In this document: piece after piece, positions 44,929 to 57,428 of the stretch
Layout of the letters: each line of letters begins with the position of its first letter
Position numbering within the stretch: the first letter of the stretch is position 1
NCBI GenBank assembly: GCA_019244055.1
Contig: JAFATG010000222.1
Location: forward strand, 1-64,000
Length of the DNA: 64,000 bases
Origin: Acidobacteriaceae bacterium
GTDB lineage: Bacteria > Acidobacteriota > Terriglobia > Bryobacterales > Bryobacteraceae
Direction of reading: 5' to 3'
Position numbers and translations under genes: made by a program
The notes under the pieces: generated by a model
The model's input: only the letters and a program-made list of their open reading frames with translations
Database searches by the model: none
Told to the model about the DNA's origin: nothing

Positions 44929-46102
44929 GACTTGTTCTCTCGAGCAGCTCTCGCACCGTGTGATAGATGGAAGCCTGCACTTCCTGGATACGTGGAATGT
45001 ATTCCGAACCGACCACCAGGGCATGGTCGGCTAAGTTGCGGCCAACGATCTCGCCTCCGTCGTAGCCCAACAGCCCAACGGTCAGCAGACCGCGTTTCCG
45101 CGCTTCCTCAAGTGCCAAAATCACATTCTTCGAACCTCCGCTCGTCGAAATTCCAATCGCCACGTCCTGGGGGCGAGCCTGCGCGATCAACTGACGCAGA
45201 AAAATTACCTCCACTCCGACATCGTTGGCCAGCGCCGTGATATTGGCTGGTTCGAGAGCAAGCGATATGGCGGGGATCGCCCGATAGCCGTTGGGCGGCG
45301 CAATGCAATCGATGGCCCAATCGTTTGCATCGGTGGCCGAGCCGCCATTGCCGAAAAGAATCAACTTGCCGCCGCGACGCACTCGCTCGCCAACCTCCAG
45401 CGCGGCGTTCGCGATGCACTCTGCCCGTTCATTAGCAACTTGCTCCCGAAGTTTCGCGTCTTCCCGCACCTTCGTCCGGATCGATTCTGCAACCTGATCG
45501 ACCACTCCATGCGTTTCCTGTTTTTCCTGACCCAAAAATGGGTATAGGAAGCTGGCATCCCCTACGTCATGGCCCAATTCGCGATGCTCAAAGAACACGT
45601 GCACTGTTTCCCAGAGGGTGTGGTACAGAATCTCAATCAATTCCTGGTGTACAAAGGGATCTGCAGCCGGCGTTTCCAGCACGTAGGTGCCTTGCTTTCC
45701 CGGAAGGGCGAAAGTCATCGCGCCCTGTGCCGCAGCCTCGCTCAGTATCTCGTCAATGTCGGGATCTCGTTCCGGCGGTCCGAAACCCATCACCATATCG
45801 TCCGGCTGCAGCATGGTTCGCAACCACTGACCCGGCAGGAGTGACAGATCGAGCGCAGGCAACGCGCGCTTGCCCACAATCACCGGATGAACAAACTCGA
45901 CCGAGACGTGCTGCGCATCGGTTGCATAGGGCCCTTTACCTAGCACGAGCAAGCGGCCACCTTTTGAAAAGCGCTCCGACATTTCACGGCAAGCGGCTGC
46001 TAGCGCCTGCGCCTCGCGCGCGAAGAACGCCTCAAACAGCTTGTTGCGCGTGGCAAACGCCTCTTCTACGTGATGGGCGAGTTCCGAGATTACAGAGAGC
46101 AT
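44915..46102 (-). CDS. Double SIS-domain phosphosugar isomerase-like protein
   Basis: GGRLLVLGKGPYATDAQHVSVEFVHP and GGKLILFGNGGSATDANDWAIDC; AIGISTSGGSKNVILALEEARKRGLLTVGLLGYDGG. Confidence 0.9.
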   Translation of the reverse strand: MLSVISELAHHVEEAFATRNKLFEAFFAREAQALAAACREMSERFSKGGRLLVLGKGPYATDAQHVSVEFVHPVIVGKRALPALDLSLLPGQWLRTMLQPDDMVMGFGPPERDPDIDEILSEAAAQGAMTFALPGKQGTYVLETPAADPFVHQELIEILYHTLWETVHVFFEHRELGHDVGDASFLYPFLGQEKQETHGVVDQVAESIRTKVREDAKLREQVANERAECIANAALEVGERVRRGGKLILFGNGGSATDANDWAIDCIAPPNGYRAIPAISLALEPANITALANDVGVEVIFLRQLIAQARPQDVAIGISTSGGSKNVILALEEARKRGLLTVGLLGYDGGEIVGRNLADHALVVGSEYIPRIQEVQASIYHTVRELLERTSHAEF

Positions 46103-46106
46103 ATGG

Positions 46107-47150
46107 TCAGCAGATTCTCGGCAGCGGGTCGCCGACCAGCATGTCGATCACACGCGTCCCGCCGTAAGCCGTGATGCCTAAAACCACGGCTGCCGGCTCC
46201 TCACGAATTTCGCCGACCACCGCGCATCCGCTTCCACCGGGCGTCGAACGAACCGCATCCAGCGCAGCATCCACGTACTCCGGTGCGACAACCGCCAGAA
46301 ATTGACCTTCATTAGCGATGTGTAACGGGTCCAAACCCAGAAGCTCGCACGCGCCGCGGACCACATCTCGGACCGGCACGCGATCTTCAAATACCGTGAC
46401 GCACAGACCACAATCCCGAGCAAGCTCATTCAGAGACGTTGCAACTCCGCCCCGCGTAGGATCGCGCATCCATCGAACACCGGCGCCCGCCGCTGTAACG
46501 AGCAATTGCACGAAAGGAAGCACTGACCGCGTATCGGAGCAGATATCTGCTTCCAGATCCAGTTCGCCTCGCGCGAGCAGGATCGTAATTCCGTGATCGC
46601 CAATGGGCCCGCTCAACAGAACTACATCGCCTGGCCGGACACTTTGCGGGGCAACGGTCAAGCCCGGAATCGGACGGCCGATCCCGGTTGAGGTGATATA
46701 CATCCGATCCCCCTTGCCATGCTCGACTACCTTCGTGTCGCCTCCAACGATTGCGATTCCGGCGCGCTGCGCCGCTTCCGCCATGGCCCGCACTTCCGCT
46801 TCCAGTTCTTCCGTTGGCAGCCCGGCTTCGAGCACATAGGTCACGACCAGGTTTTCCGCTACCGCTCCCGAAACAGCCAGATCGTTTACCGTCCCATTCA
46901 CGGCCAGTTCCCCAATGGACCCGCCGGGAAACCGAAGCGGCTTCACAACGAAACTATCGGTTGTGATGGCTACTCTCGTTCCGTTGATAGAGACGTGGGC
47001 CGCATCCGCCAGCGGCTCTTCGCAGCCTCCGAATAGCAACGGCGCGAACAGACCTTCTACCAACCTGCGGCTTGCTTTCCCCCCTGCGCCGTGCGCCATT
47101 TCGATTTGTGCATCGCGAAATCGAATTCTCGGGGGAGCTGCACTCATCAT
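46107..47150 (-). CDS. hypE: Hydrogenase expression/formation protein HypE
   Basis: MAHGAGGKASRRLVEGLFAPLL; DSFVVKPLRFPGGSIGELAVNGTVNDLAVSGA; MRDPTRGGVATSLNELA. Confidence 0.97.
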   Translation of the reverse strand: MMSAAPPRIRFRDAQIEMAHGAGGKASRRLVEGLFAPLLFGGCEEPLADAAHVSINGTRVAITTDSFVVKPLRFPGGSIGELAVNGTVNDLAVSGAVAENLVVTYVLEAGLPTEELEAEVRAMAEAAQRAGIAIVGGDTKVVEHGKGDRMYITSTGIGRPIPGLTVAPQSVRPGDVVLLSGPIGDHGITILLARGELDLEADICSDTRSVLPFVQLLVTAAGAGVRWMRDPTRGGVATSLNELARDCGLCVTVFEDRVPVRDVVRGACELLGLDPLHIANEGQFLAVVAPEYVDAALDAVRSTPGGSGCAVVGEIREEPAAVVLGITAYGGTRVIDMLVGDPLPRIC

Positions 47151-47159
47151 CAGCTCAAC

Positions 47160-48287
47160 TCAGGCCGATGCGCCAATACTCGTTAGCGCCGTCTTGCGGT
47201 GTTCGTAATTGTAGTAAGCCGCGCAAGAACCTTCAGACGACACCATCAGAGCGCCGATAGGATGCTCGGGCGTACACTCTTTGCCAAATAGTTTGCATTG
47301 AGCGGGTTTCAGCGCGCCCTTCAGCACCTCCCCGCATTGGGCGGCTTTGGGATCGGTTACGCGTACGCCAGGCACCGGAAAACGCTCTTCCGCGTTCCAC
47401 TGCGCGTAGCTGCTGCGAATTCGCAAAGCCGATTGCGAAATGAATCCCATGCCGCGCCACTCGAAGTAGGGACGCAATTCGAAAACTTCCGCCATTGCCT
47501 TCAGCGCCGACCGGTTTCCTTCCCACGGAACCACCCGCGTGTACTGATTCTCTACTTTTGGCTCGCCAGCCTTTAATTGCCGCAGCAGCATGACGATCGC
47601 CTGCAAAATATCGACCGGCTCGAAACCCGAGACCACAATCGGCTTGCGCTCATTCTTCGCAATCCACTCATACGGGCGGCATCCAATCACGGTAGAGACG
47701 TGCCCCGGACCAATGAATGCATCTATCCGCATGTCTGGAGAATCCAGAATCGCGCGAATCGCAGGAATGATCGTCACGTGATTGCAGAACACGGAAAAAT
47801 TCCGCAACCCGAGACTCTTTGCGCGCATTAGCGTTAGCGCGGTGGAGGGTGCCGTGGTTTCGAAACCGATGGCGAAAAACAACACATGCCTGTCCGGATT
47901 TTTCTGCGCCAGCTTCAAGGTATCGGCTGGCGAGTACACAGTGCGCACGTCCATGCCGCGTGCTTTATGCTCCAGCGGGCTGCCGTCCCGCCCCGGAACG
48001 CGCATCATGTCTCCGAAGGCCGTGAAGATGACATTCGGATCTCGCGCGATCGAGACCGCATCGTCGATTCGACCCATCGGTAGGACACAAACGGGGCAGC
48101 CCGGCCCGTGGATCAACTCGATGTTCGAGGGCAGAAGGTCTTTCAATCCGAAACGGTAAATAGCGTGTGTGTGGCCGCCACACACCTCCATGAACCGATA
48201 CTGCCGTTCAGGATCAGCTAGCCGTCGAATCTCTTCAGCGGCTTTACGAATCACTCCGGCTTCTCGAAACTCGTCCACGTACTTCAT
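47160..48287 (-). CDS. hypD: Hydrogenase formation protein HypD
   Basis: RFMEVCGGHTHAIYRFGLKDLLPSNIELIHGPGCPVCVLP; CGEVLKGALKPAQCKLFGKECTPEHPIGALMVSSEGSCAAYYNY. Confidence 0.98.
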   Translation of the reverse strand: MKYVDEFREAGVIRKAAEEIRRLADPERQYRFMEVCGGHTHAIYRFGLKDLLPSNIELIHGPGCPVCVLPMGRIDDAVSIARDPNVIFTAFGDMMRVPGRDGSPLEHKARGMDVRTVYSPADTLKLAQKNPDRHVLFFAIGFETTAPSTALTLMRAKSLGLRNFSVFCNHVTIIPAIRAILDSPDMRIDAFIGPGHVSTVIGCRPYEWIAKNERKPIVVSGFEPVDILQAIVMLLRQLKAGEPKVENQYTRVVPWEGNRSALKAMAEVFELRPYFEWRGMGFISQSALRIRSSYAQWNAEERFPVPGVRVTDPKAAQCGEVLKGALKPAQCKLFGKECTPEHPIGALMVSSEGSCAAYYNYEHRKTALTSIGASA

Positions 48288-48296
48288 CGGAGTGCC

Positions 48297-48569
48297 TCAA
48301 CTATCCTCGTACCCTTGTACTTCGCTGAGCGCTGCCTCCTGCTCGCCAAGCTGGGAAAGTGTACGCAACTGTTCCAGCGCCTGGTCTTCGCTGATCTTGC
48401 TCATCGCGAAACCGACGTGGACCAGAACCCAGTCTCCGGTTCGCGGAGGATCATCTTGCAGCAATCCAGTGTCTATGTGACGCCGCAAGCCCATCACTTC
48501 GACGAGCGCGCGGCTAAATTCGCCGCCATTTGCTTCCTCGATCACTCGCGCCGGTATGGCGAGGCACAT
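48297..48569 (-). CDS. hypC: HypC/HybG-family chaperone
   Basis: MCLAIPARVIE...TGDWVLVHVGFAMSKISEDQALEQLRTL. Confidence 0.97.
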   Translation of the reverse strand: MCLAIPARVIEEANGGEFSRALVEVMGLRRHIDTGLLQDDPPRTGDWVLVHVGFAMSKISEDQALEQLRTLSQLGEQEAALSEVQGYEDS

Positions 48570-48645
48570 ACGCGGGAACCTCTGTTCAGAATTTTACGCC
48601 CGCCTGGGATTACGAGGGCCCGCCCGGCTTGATGCAAGGTAAGTT

Positions 48646-48933
48646 TCAGGTCGGGCGCTGACCGGTGCCGCGCTTTCCTCCGAACTCGAGCTCATGCTGC
48701 CGCAGCGTTTCAGCAAGAAGCTCGGACAGAACGTGCGCGTATTGTGGGCTTACGTAAATGCGGGTGTGAATTCCGCGATCTTGTTGCCCAAACTCGATTA
48801 AGAATTCAAACTCATTGTGCCCGACCTGAAAGAAGTTTGCGTAGCGGCCTTCCTTGGCACTAGGGCTTCTCGCGGGCTGACGATGGTTCGATTCTTCTGA
48901 GTCCACGTGTGCCTCTCGTCGTCGCCCTGCCAT
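48646..48933 (-). CDS. DUF3467-family protein
   Basis: YANFFQVGHNEFEFLIEFGQQDRGIHTRIYVSPQYAHVLSELLAETLRQHE. Confidence 0.85.
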   Translation of the reverse strand: MAGRRREAHVDSEESNHRQPARSPSAKEGRYANFFQVGHNEFEFLIEFGQQDRGIHTRIYVSPQYAHVLSELLAETLRQHELEFGGKRGTGQRPT

Positions 48934-49010
48934 TTTCAGCGCTCCGTCGCTCCCGTCGCCCGCCTTTGACGCTCCCCGTATTGGAAGGATTCAAAAGATT
49001 TTACAGGGAT

Positions 49011-49039
49011 TTCCGGGGTACAGCTAAGCAGCCCCGGAA
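49011..49039. promoter_or_regulatory. Long inverted repeat in the divergent DUF3467/sigma-54 activator intergenic region
   Basis: TTCCGGGG (49011-49018) N13 CCCCGGAA (49032-49039), perfect 8-bp arms, 21 bp centre to centre. Confidence 0.6.
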
Positions 49040-49253
49040 TGGAATCCTAGCAAAAACCCGTGACCCACCGGATACTCCAAAAGGATTCGATCTAAATTTG
49101 AGTGCCAAGCAAGAATTGGATGGACGGCAAGCGTTTATGTCTGCCGTCAAGAAGCGGTTGAAATTTCAAGAGAATAGAAGCTTAAGGGTCTTCAAAATAT
49201 TAAGGCGTATCGCTGATTGCGGCATCTGTGCCCGTTGAGGACAAGAAGGAAGA

Positions 49254-50354
49254 ATGATAGAGGTCAAACATCGTTCCCCTGCCGGTGCAGCTCGGGATAA
49301 TTCCCAACCCGACGAGATCGTCGGCGATTCCAAGCAGATCCGATTCACTAAGCAGTGCATAGACCGGGTCGCGCCTTCGGAAGCGACCGTTCTGATCACC
49401 GGCGAAACGGGTACCGGCAAAGAATTGTTTGCCCGCAGGCTGCATCGGATGAGCAATCGAAGAGACTACCCCCTTATTGCAATAAATTGTGCTGCTATTC
49501 CGGAGACTCTCGTCGAGAGCGAGCTTTTTGGTTTTGAAAGAGGCGCCTTCACGGGAGCTGTTTCACATCAGAAGGGAATGCTTGCTCAAGCCGATAGAGG
49601 GACTCTCTTTTTGGATGAAATCGGGGATTTGAGTCTTTCTGCACAAGCTAAACTTCTGCGCGTTTTGGAACAAAAGGAAGTGCGTTCGCTCGGTTCGCGA
49701 ACGACGCAGACGATCGACATCCGCCTAGTGGCGGCCACCAATCGCGATCTGGAACAGCTTAAAGCGCAAGACAAGTTCCGTGAGGATCTTTTCTTCCGGC
49801 TGAACGTCATTCATATTCGCGTCCCTCCTTTACGCGACAGGCCGGACGACATCCCCCTTATTGCGGAACATTTTCTACGAATATTGAGTGTCCAAAATCG
49901 CCGTCCGCTCGTTAGTCTGACACCCGGTGCGCAGCGTTATTTACAGCAGCACCCTTGGGCGGGAAACGTGCGCGAGCTGCGAAACGTTATGGAGCGGGTC
50001 TTCCTGTTCTCAAACTTAGAAGTCATCACGGAGCAGGACGTCGCTCAAATGTGCCACGTAGCTCACTCCTGGGCCGTAGGAACTACAGCGCCAGTCCCGA
50101 CCGTCTTCAGAACCGCTCCCAAAACCCCGCCCGAGTATCGGAAGAGCCAAACCAGTTATAGGCGCCACAAAGTCCAATCTTCGGAGTACTCGGAAGCGGA
50201 AGCGCTGCGAAAGGCACTGGAACAAACTAAATGGAACAAAAGCAGAGCAGCCAAAATGCTGCAGTGCTCGCGAATGACGATCTACCGGAAGATCGTCCAG
50301 TACGACTTAGACTCCCCGGCCATCACACCCTCAAAAACGGAGTGGGTCGTCTGA
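49254..50354 (+). CDS. Sigma-54-interacting AAA+ transcriptional activator with Fis-type HTH, no receiver domain
   Basis: [54 protein letters not shown]-terminal [31 protein letters not shown]. Confidence 0.95.
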   Translation: MIEVKHRSPAGAARDNSQPDEIVGDSKQIRFTKQCIDRVAPSEATVLITGETGTGKELFARRLHRMSNRRDYPLIAINCAAIPETLVESELFGFERGAFTGAVSHQKGMLAQADRGTLFLDEIGDLSLSAQAKLLRVLEQKEVRSLGSRTTQTIDIRLVAATNRDLEQLKAQDKFREDLFFRLNVIHIRVPPLRDRPDDIPLIAEHFLRILSVQNRRPLVSLTPGAQRYLQQHPWAGNVRELRNVMERVFLFSNLEVITEQDVAQMCHVAHSWAVGTTAPVPTVFRTAPKTPPEYRKSQTSYRRHKVQSSEYSEAEALRKALEQTKWNKSRAAKMLQCSRMTIYRKIVQYDLDSPAITPSKTEWVV

Positions 50355-50475
50355 GCCGGAAAAAAAGATCCCTTTTTTCTAAGCAGCATCAAAGGTTTGG
50401 CACTAGAACGTGTTGAGGAAAGAGGAGCAATCTCTTCTGGCGTCGAAGTGTGATCGGAGAAAGGACCACTCACGC

Positions 50476-51057
50476 ATGACCGCTGTTTTAAGAGCCGCAT
50501 CTGTATTTCTGGCCTTCGCCGGGTCAATATTCGCTCAGCATTTGGATTTTGGGTTCGATTTTGGCGTGAAAGGCGGAGTACCTTTCACGGAGGTTCTGGA
50601 AGCCGTCGGAGTACTTCCCCCGCTTACTTCGCTCAAGACAAGCAGTGACTATCTTATCGGTCCAGTTGCGGAATTGCGCATTCCGTTCGGGTTCGCGGTC
50701 GAGGTAGACGGAATCTATCGGAAGGCGCAGTATAATCTGACAATAAATAACGTCACCACGACAGTTAACGCCAGTGCGTGGGAGATTCCTTACCTTGGGA
50801 AGTTTCGGTTTCCCATTCCCCTCTTAAAGCCATTCGTCTCGGCCGGAGGTGCCTACCGGACTTTCACTAACCTGCCCAACAACGCTACACCCACGCACAA
50901 TGCCTTCGTCATGGCTGGGGGATTGGAACTGAGGATCAGCAAACTTCGACTGTCGGGCGAGGCGCGCTGGCTGCATTGGAACAGCTCTTCCAATAACGTC
51001 AACCCTTTGAAGCTGGTTCAAAATCAAGGCGAAGTGCTCTTTGGCTTAGTATTCTGA
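50476..51057 (+). CDS. Outer-membrane beta-barrel-like protein
   Basis: Signal MTAVLRAASVFLAFAGSIFAQ; strand-rich, ends VLFGLVF. Confidence 0.6.
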   Translation: MTAVLRAASVFLAFAGSIFAQHLDFGFDFGVKGGVPFTEVLEAVGVLPPLTSLKTSSDYLIGPVAELRIPFGFAVEVDGIYRKAQYNLTINNVTTTVNASAWEIPYLGKFRFPIPLLKPFVSAGGAYRTFTNLPNNATPTHNAFVMAGGLELRISKLRLSGEARWLHWNSSSNNVNPLKLVQNQGEVLFGLVF

Positions 51058-51243
51058 GCCTCGGCCGGGCCGAACGACCCTTCAAGCGCTGCGGGCGTTC
51101 CTGTTATATGTATCACCGCTGGCCGGTGTTACGCTTCCAAGTGTCACAACTCCGGGCGAAGTCATTGAAGGGCCATAGCTTTTCCTGTGGACCATATCGT
51201 GCCCAAGCCTCCTCGCAATTTCTTGCAGGGAGGCATTGCTTCA

Positions 51244-51888
51244 ATGACTGAAACGCCAGAGCTATCGAGGGAAGAACCCACATCGGCATGGGCAGACATG
51301 CCCGAACATGAACTCGTACGGATGGCAAAGAGCGGAAACAGCGCAGCTTTTGAAGAACTAATAAGCAGAACGGGCGATACCTGCCACCGTGTCGCCGGTT
51401 GCATTCTCAGGACCCGGGAAGATGTACGAGATGAAGTACAGAATGCGTTCTGGATCGCTTACTCGAGAATGGCGCTGTTCACCTGCCAATCAAAATTCTC
51501 TACCTGGCTTGTTCGGATTGTAATCAATTGCTGCTATATGCGGTTGCGGGTGACTCAGAGGACGCCGGTTCTCACGAATTGTGTGATGACAGAAGGCGGC
51601 GAGTGGCACTCGTGTGAGGCCGTGACACGCCAGACACCGGAAATCGACCTGGGCAGGCGGGAAGTTCGCCAGCATTTGAGGCGTGAGCTGCGGGGCATTC
51701 CACCGCTGCTGCGTGTTCCTATCCAAATGCATTACCTCAATGAACTTACCGTCAAGGAAGTGGCGAGCGAGCTTGGATTGACAGTGGCTGCCGCAAAATC
51801 CAGGCTTCACCGGGGCCATCTTTATTTGCGCGATCGAATGTTGAAACACGTCGCCCGGCGTGGGCCTGCGAGCCTCATGGCAAGTTAG
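51244..51888 (+). CDS. ECF-type RNA polymerase sigma factor
   Basis: ELVRMAKSGNSAAFEELISR...DEVQNAFWIAYSRMALFTCQSKFSTWLVRIVINCCYMRLR...ELTVKEVASELGLTVAAAKSRLHRGHLYLRDRM. Confidence 0.93.
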   Translation: MTETPELSREEPTSAWADMPEHELVRMAKSGNSAAFEELISRTGDTCHRVAGCILRTREDVRDEVQNAFWIAYSRMALFTCQSKFSTWLVRIVINCCYMRLRVTQRTPVLTNCVMTEGGEWHSCEAVTRQTPEIDLGRREVRQHLRRELRGIPPLLRVPIQMHYLNELTVKEVASELGLTVAAAKSRLHRGHLYLRDRMLKHVARRGPASLMAS

Positions 51889-51988
51889 TCGGTTAAAGAA
51901 AAGCTAAATCGATTGCAAGAATAATGACTCTAAACACAGTGAGGTCGTTGCATACTGCAACGACCATGGTGTGACAGGAGCAAGACTT

Positions 51989-54721
<2,733 letters not shown>

Positions 54722-54730
54722 AGCTGGGCG

Positions 54731-56410
54731 GTGCGAGTGAACGGTGACAAGGTGGCGAAAATGTACCGTTCAGCAAGCCTGTTGGCGCTCTTGCTACTGG
54801 CGCAACCTAGCCACGCTCAGTTGCCCCTTGCGCTGGCGCCAAAACCACCCGCCTCAACGCAAGCAGCGCAGCAAGACCCATTGGGTCGTGATACTCCTCG
54901 CGGGTGTGTACTCGGTTTTCTGAAAGCCGCCGACCAGGGCGATTATCGCCAAGCTGCGCAGTATCTCGACACTGCCGCCGCGCCTGCGGAGGCGGAGGAA
55001 TTGGCCCGGCAACTACAGGTAGTAATAAATCGTGGGCTCGTCGGAAACGTCGACCAACTCTCTCGATCGCCGGAAGGCGCCTTAAAAGATGGCGTTGGCA
55101 ACAACCGCGATCAGGTCGGATACGTAGAAACGAGTTTCGGAAGGATGAATATACTGCTGGACCGTGGCCAGCACGGTACAGCGCCACCCATCTGGCTATT
55201 CTCTCCCGAGACTCTGCGCGATGTTCCCCGAACGTTCGAAGAAATCAACGCTCCCGGATTCGAGAGATACTTCCCAAGGCCTTTGCGAGAAATCAGGCTC
55301 CTCTCGCTCCCGCTCTGGCGCTGGCTCACCATCATCCTGAGCCTCGGCCTGGCGCTGATATTGGCCTCGTTGGTCACTCGCGGGCTCATAACCCTACTTC
55401 GCGGCACCGTCCATCGGTTGACGGGACACACAGCCGATGACCGTTACCTGCTTCCGCTAAGGCAGCCCATGCGCCTGGTGTTGCTGGCGTTGGCGATTCG
55501 TCTGCAGGGGGCAGTGGCGCTTTCCGCTCTGGCCCGGGCTTTCTGGGCGCACGTCGCACAAATTCTTGCGATCGCGGGGATTAGCTGGCTGCTGATTCAG
55601 TTCAGCGATATTGTCTCGGATCGAAGGTCACGGCAACTGGTCCGAAGACAAAGCACGGGTCAAATTGCGGTGCTGTCCCTGGCCCACCGCTTGTTCAAGA
55701 TTCTCGTGCTTTTTTCCGCTCTCGCGTTCTTGCTTCATGGCGCCGGTGTGAACGTAAGTGCCATGCTAGCGGGCCTTGGTATCGGCGGCATCGCATTGGC
55801 GCTCGCGGCCCAGAAGACGCTGGAAGACCTATTCGGCGGAATCTCAATCATCTCCCGTAAATCCGTTCGCGTTGGGGACTTCTGCCAGCTTGCGGACAAG
55901 CAGGGGACGATCGAGGACATCGGTCTAGGATCCACACGCGTCCGCACCCTAGATCGCACAATCGTCACGATTCCGAATGGCAAGGTCTCCCAAATGAGCC
56001 TCGAGAACTATTCGTTGCGAGAGAAGATCTGGTTCCACCATATTTTCGGGTTGCGCTATGACACTTCGCCCGAACAGGTGCGCTCGGTGCTCACGCAGAT
56101 TACTCAGATGTTACGCGATGACAGAAGAGTTGAAACGGAAAGCGCTCGTATTCGCCTTATCGCGTTTGGTCCCTCATCTTTGAATTTTGAGATCTTCGCG
56201 TACGTCAAGGTAACGGACTACACGGCGTTCGTGGAAATACAAGAAGATCTGCTGTTGCGGATCATGGACATCGTCGCGGCCAACGGCACCACTATCGCTT
56301 TGCCATCTCAGATTACGTATCTCGACCGAGATCATCGGGACGGCGCATACAAAGAGCGCGTTGCCACAAATGCTCAACATAAAGCCGAGCAGGTTCAGCA
56401 CGAGCCCTGA
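54731..56410 (+). CDS. MscS-family mechanosensitive ion channel
   Basis: LGIGGIALALAAQKTLEDLFGGISIISRKSVRVGDFCQLADKQGTIEDIGLGSTRVRTLDRTIVTIPNG. Confidence 0.95.
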   Translation: MRVNGDKVAKMYRSASLLALLLLAQPSHAQLPLALAPKPPASTQAAQQDPLGRDTPRGCVLGFLKAADQGDYRQAAQYLDTAAAPAEAEELARQLQVVINRGLVGNVDQLSRSPEGALKDGVGNNRDQVGYVETSFGRMNILLDRGQHGTAPPIWLFSPETLRDVPRTFEEINAPGFERYFPRPLREIRLLSLPLWRWLTIILSLGLALILASLVTRGLITLLRGTVHRLTGHTADDRYLLPLRQPMRLVLLALAIRLQGAVALSALARAFWAHVAQILAIAGISWLLIQFSDIVSDRRSRQLVRRQSTGQIAVLSLAHRLFKILVLFSALAFLLHGAGVNVSAMLAGLGIGGIALALAAQKTLEDLFGGISIISRKSVRVGDFCQLADKQGTIEDIGLGSTRVRTLDRTIVTIPNGKVSQMSLENYSLREKIWFHHIFGLRYDTSPEQVRSVLTQITQMLRDDRRVETESARIRLIAFGPSSLNFEIFAYVKVTDYTAFVEIQEDLLLRIMDIVAANGTTIALPSQITYLDRDHRDGAYKERVATNAQHKAEQVQHEP

Positions 56411-57351
56411 TGGCGACGGTGGGTTATCCGTGCTGGGGCGAGATCGTCCGCCTCGGCATTCTGGCTCTCTTACCGCTTTACATGCCAATCTCGCTGGCTG
56501 GACAGGAACTGCAGCCGCGCGCCTACCTGCCGGCGCCCGTGGGATTGAATTTCTTCGGCGTGAGCTATTCCGGCAATTCGGGCGGGCTGCTGTTCGATCC
56601 GAGTCTGCCGGTCGAAAACGCCCATGTGAATGCGAGTATTACGTCTGTTTCGTTCGGAGAGACGCTTGGCCTATTCGGGAGAACCGGCCAAGTGCTCGCC
56701 GTCCTTCCCTACGTGGTTGCGGATCTAAGCGGCAAAGTAGCTGGGATTCAAGAGGCCCGGTACCGTTCGGGACTGGCCGATTCGACGTTTCGTTTCGCGG
56801 TAAACCTTCACGGCGCGCCGGCAATGCATATCCGAGAGTTTGCGAAGTACCAACCAAAAACACTTATTGGCGTGAGTTTTACCGTTATGGCGCCAACTGG
56901 CCAGTACGACCCAAACGTGCTGATCAATATCGGTACGAATAGATGGGCGTTCAAACCTGAATTGGGCATCTCTCATTTTGTCGGCAAATGGGAATTCGAG
57001 GCTGCGTTTGGCGCCTGGCTCTACACTACGAACTCCGACTTTTTCGGACGCACCTACGAAAAGCAGGACCCGCTCGGAAGCATTCAGGCTCACGTGGTGC
57101 GCGTACTGCCGCGCAGGATGTGGCTCGCATTTGACGCAACGTTCTATACGGGAGGACGCACATATATCGGGAACAGGACCATCTCGGATTACCAAGGCAA
57201 TACCCGTTTCGGCGCGACACTCGGGATCCCCTTCCGTGGCCGAGAGGCGCTGCGATTCGCTTATTTCAAGGGCGCGACTACGCGCGTCGGTACCGATATC
57301 AGTTCGCTCTCGGTTGCATACCAGGTGATTTGGGATCGAGGGCGGCGGTAG
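56410..57351 (+). CDS. Outer-membrane beta-barrel 'transporter' family protein
   Basis: Signal peptide, RAYLPAPVGLNFFGVSYSGNSGGLLFDPSLPVENAH; strand-rich with aromatic termini. Confidence 0.75.
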   Translation: MATVGYPCWGEIVRLGILALLPLYMPISLAGQELQPRAYLPAPVGLNFFGVSYSGNSGGLLFDPSLPVENAHVNASITSVSFGETLGLFGRTGQVLAVLPYVVADLSGKVAGIQEARYRSGLADSTFRFAVNLHGAPAMHIREFAKYQPKTLIGVSFTVMAPTGQYDPNVLINIGTNRWAFKPELGISHFVGKWEFEAAFGAWLYTTNSDFFGRTYEKQDPLGSIQAHVVRVLPRRMWLAFDATFYTGGRTYIGNRTISDYQGNTRFGATLGIPFRGREALRFAYFKGATTRVGTDISSLSVAYQVIWDRGRR

Positions 57352-57428
57352 TGCACTATGAATGAAAATCGTTCTGCCCCGGAGCGCATCTAAAGCGCGT
57401 TCGCGCTTGTACTCAAGCCTTCGGTTTA

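Noticed and set aside
45538-46167. 209-aa plus-strand ORF
   Set aside because: Antisense to the SIS-domain gene; Arg/Pro/Ser-rich composition typical of high-GC shadow ORFs.
49095-49112. TTGGCACTCAAATTTAG on the minus strand as a -24/-12 promoter for the DUF3467/hyp operon
   Set aside because: Good -24 half but the -12 half is TTTAG rather than TTGCW.
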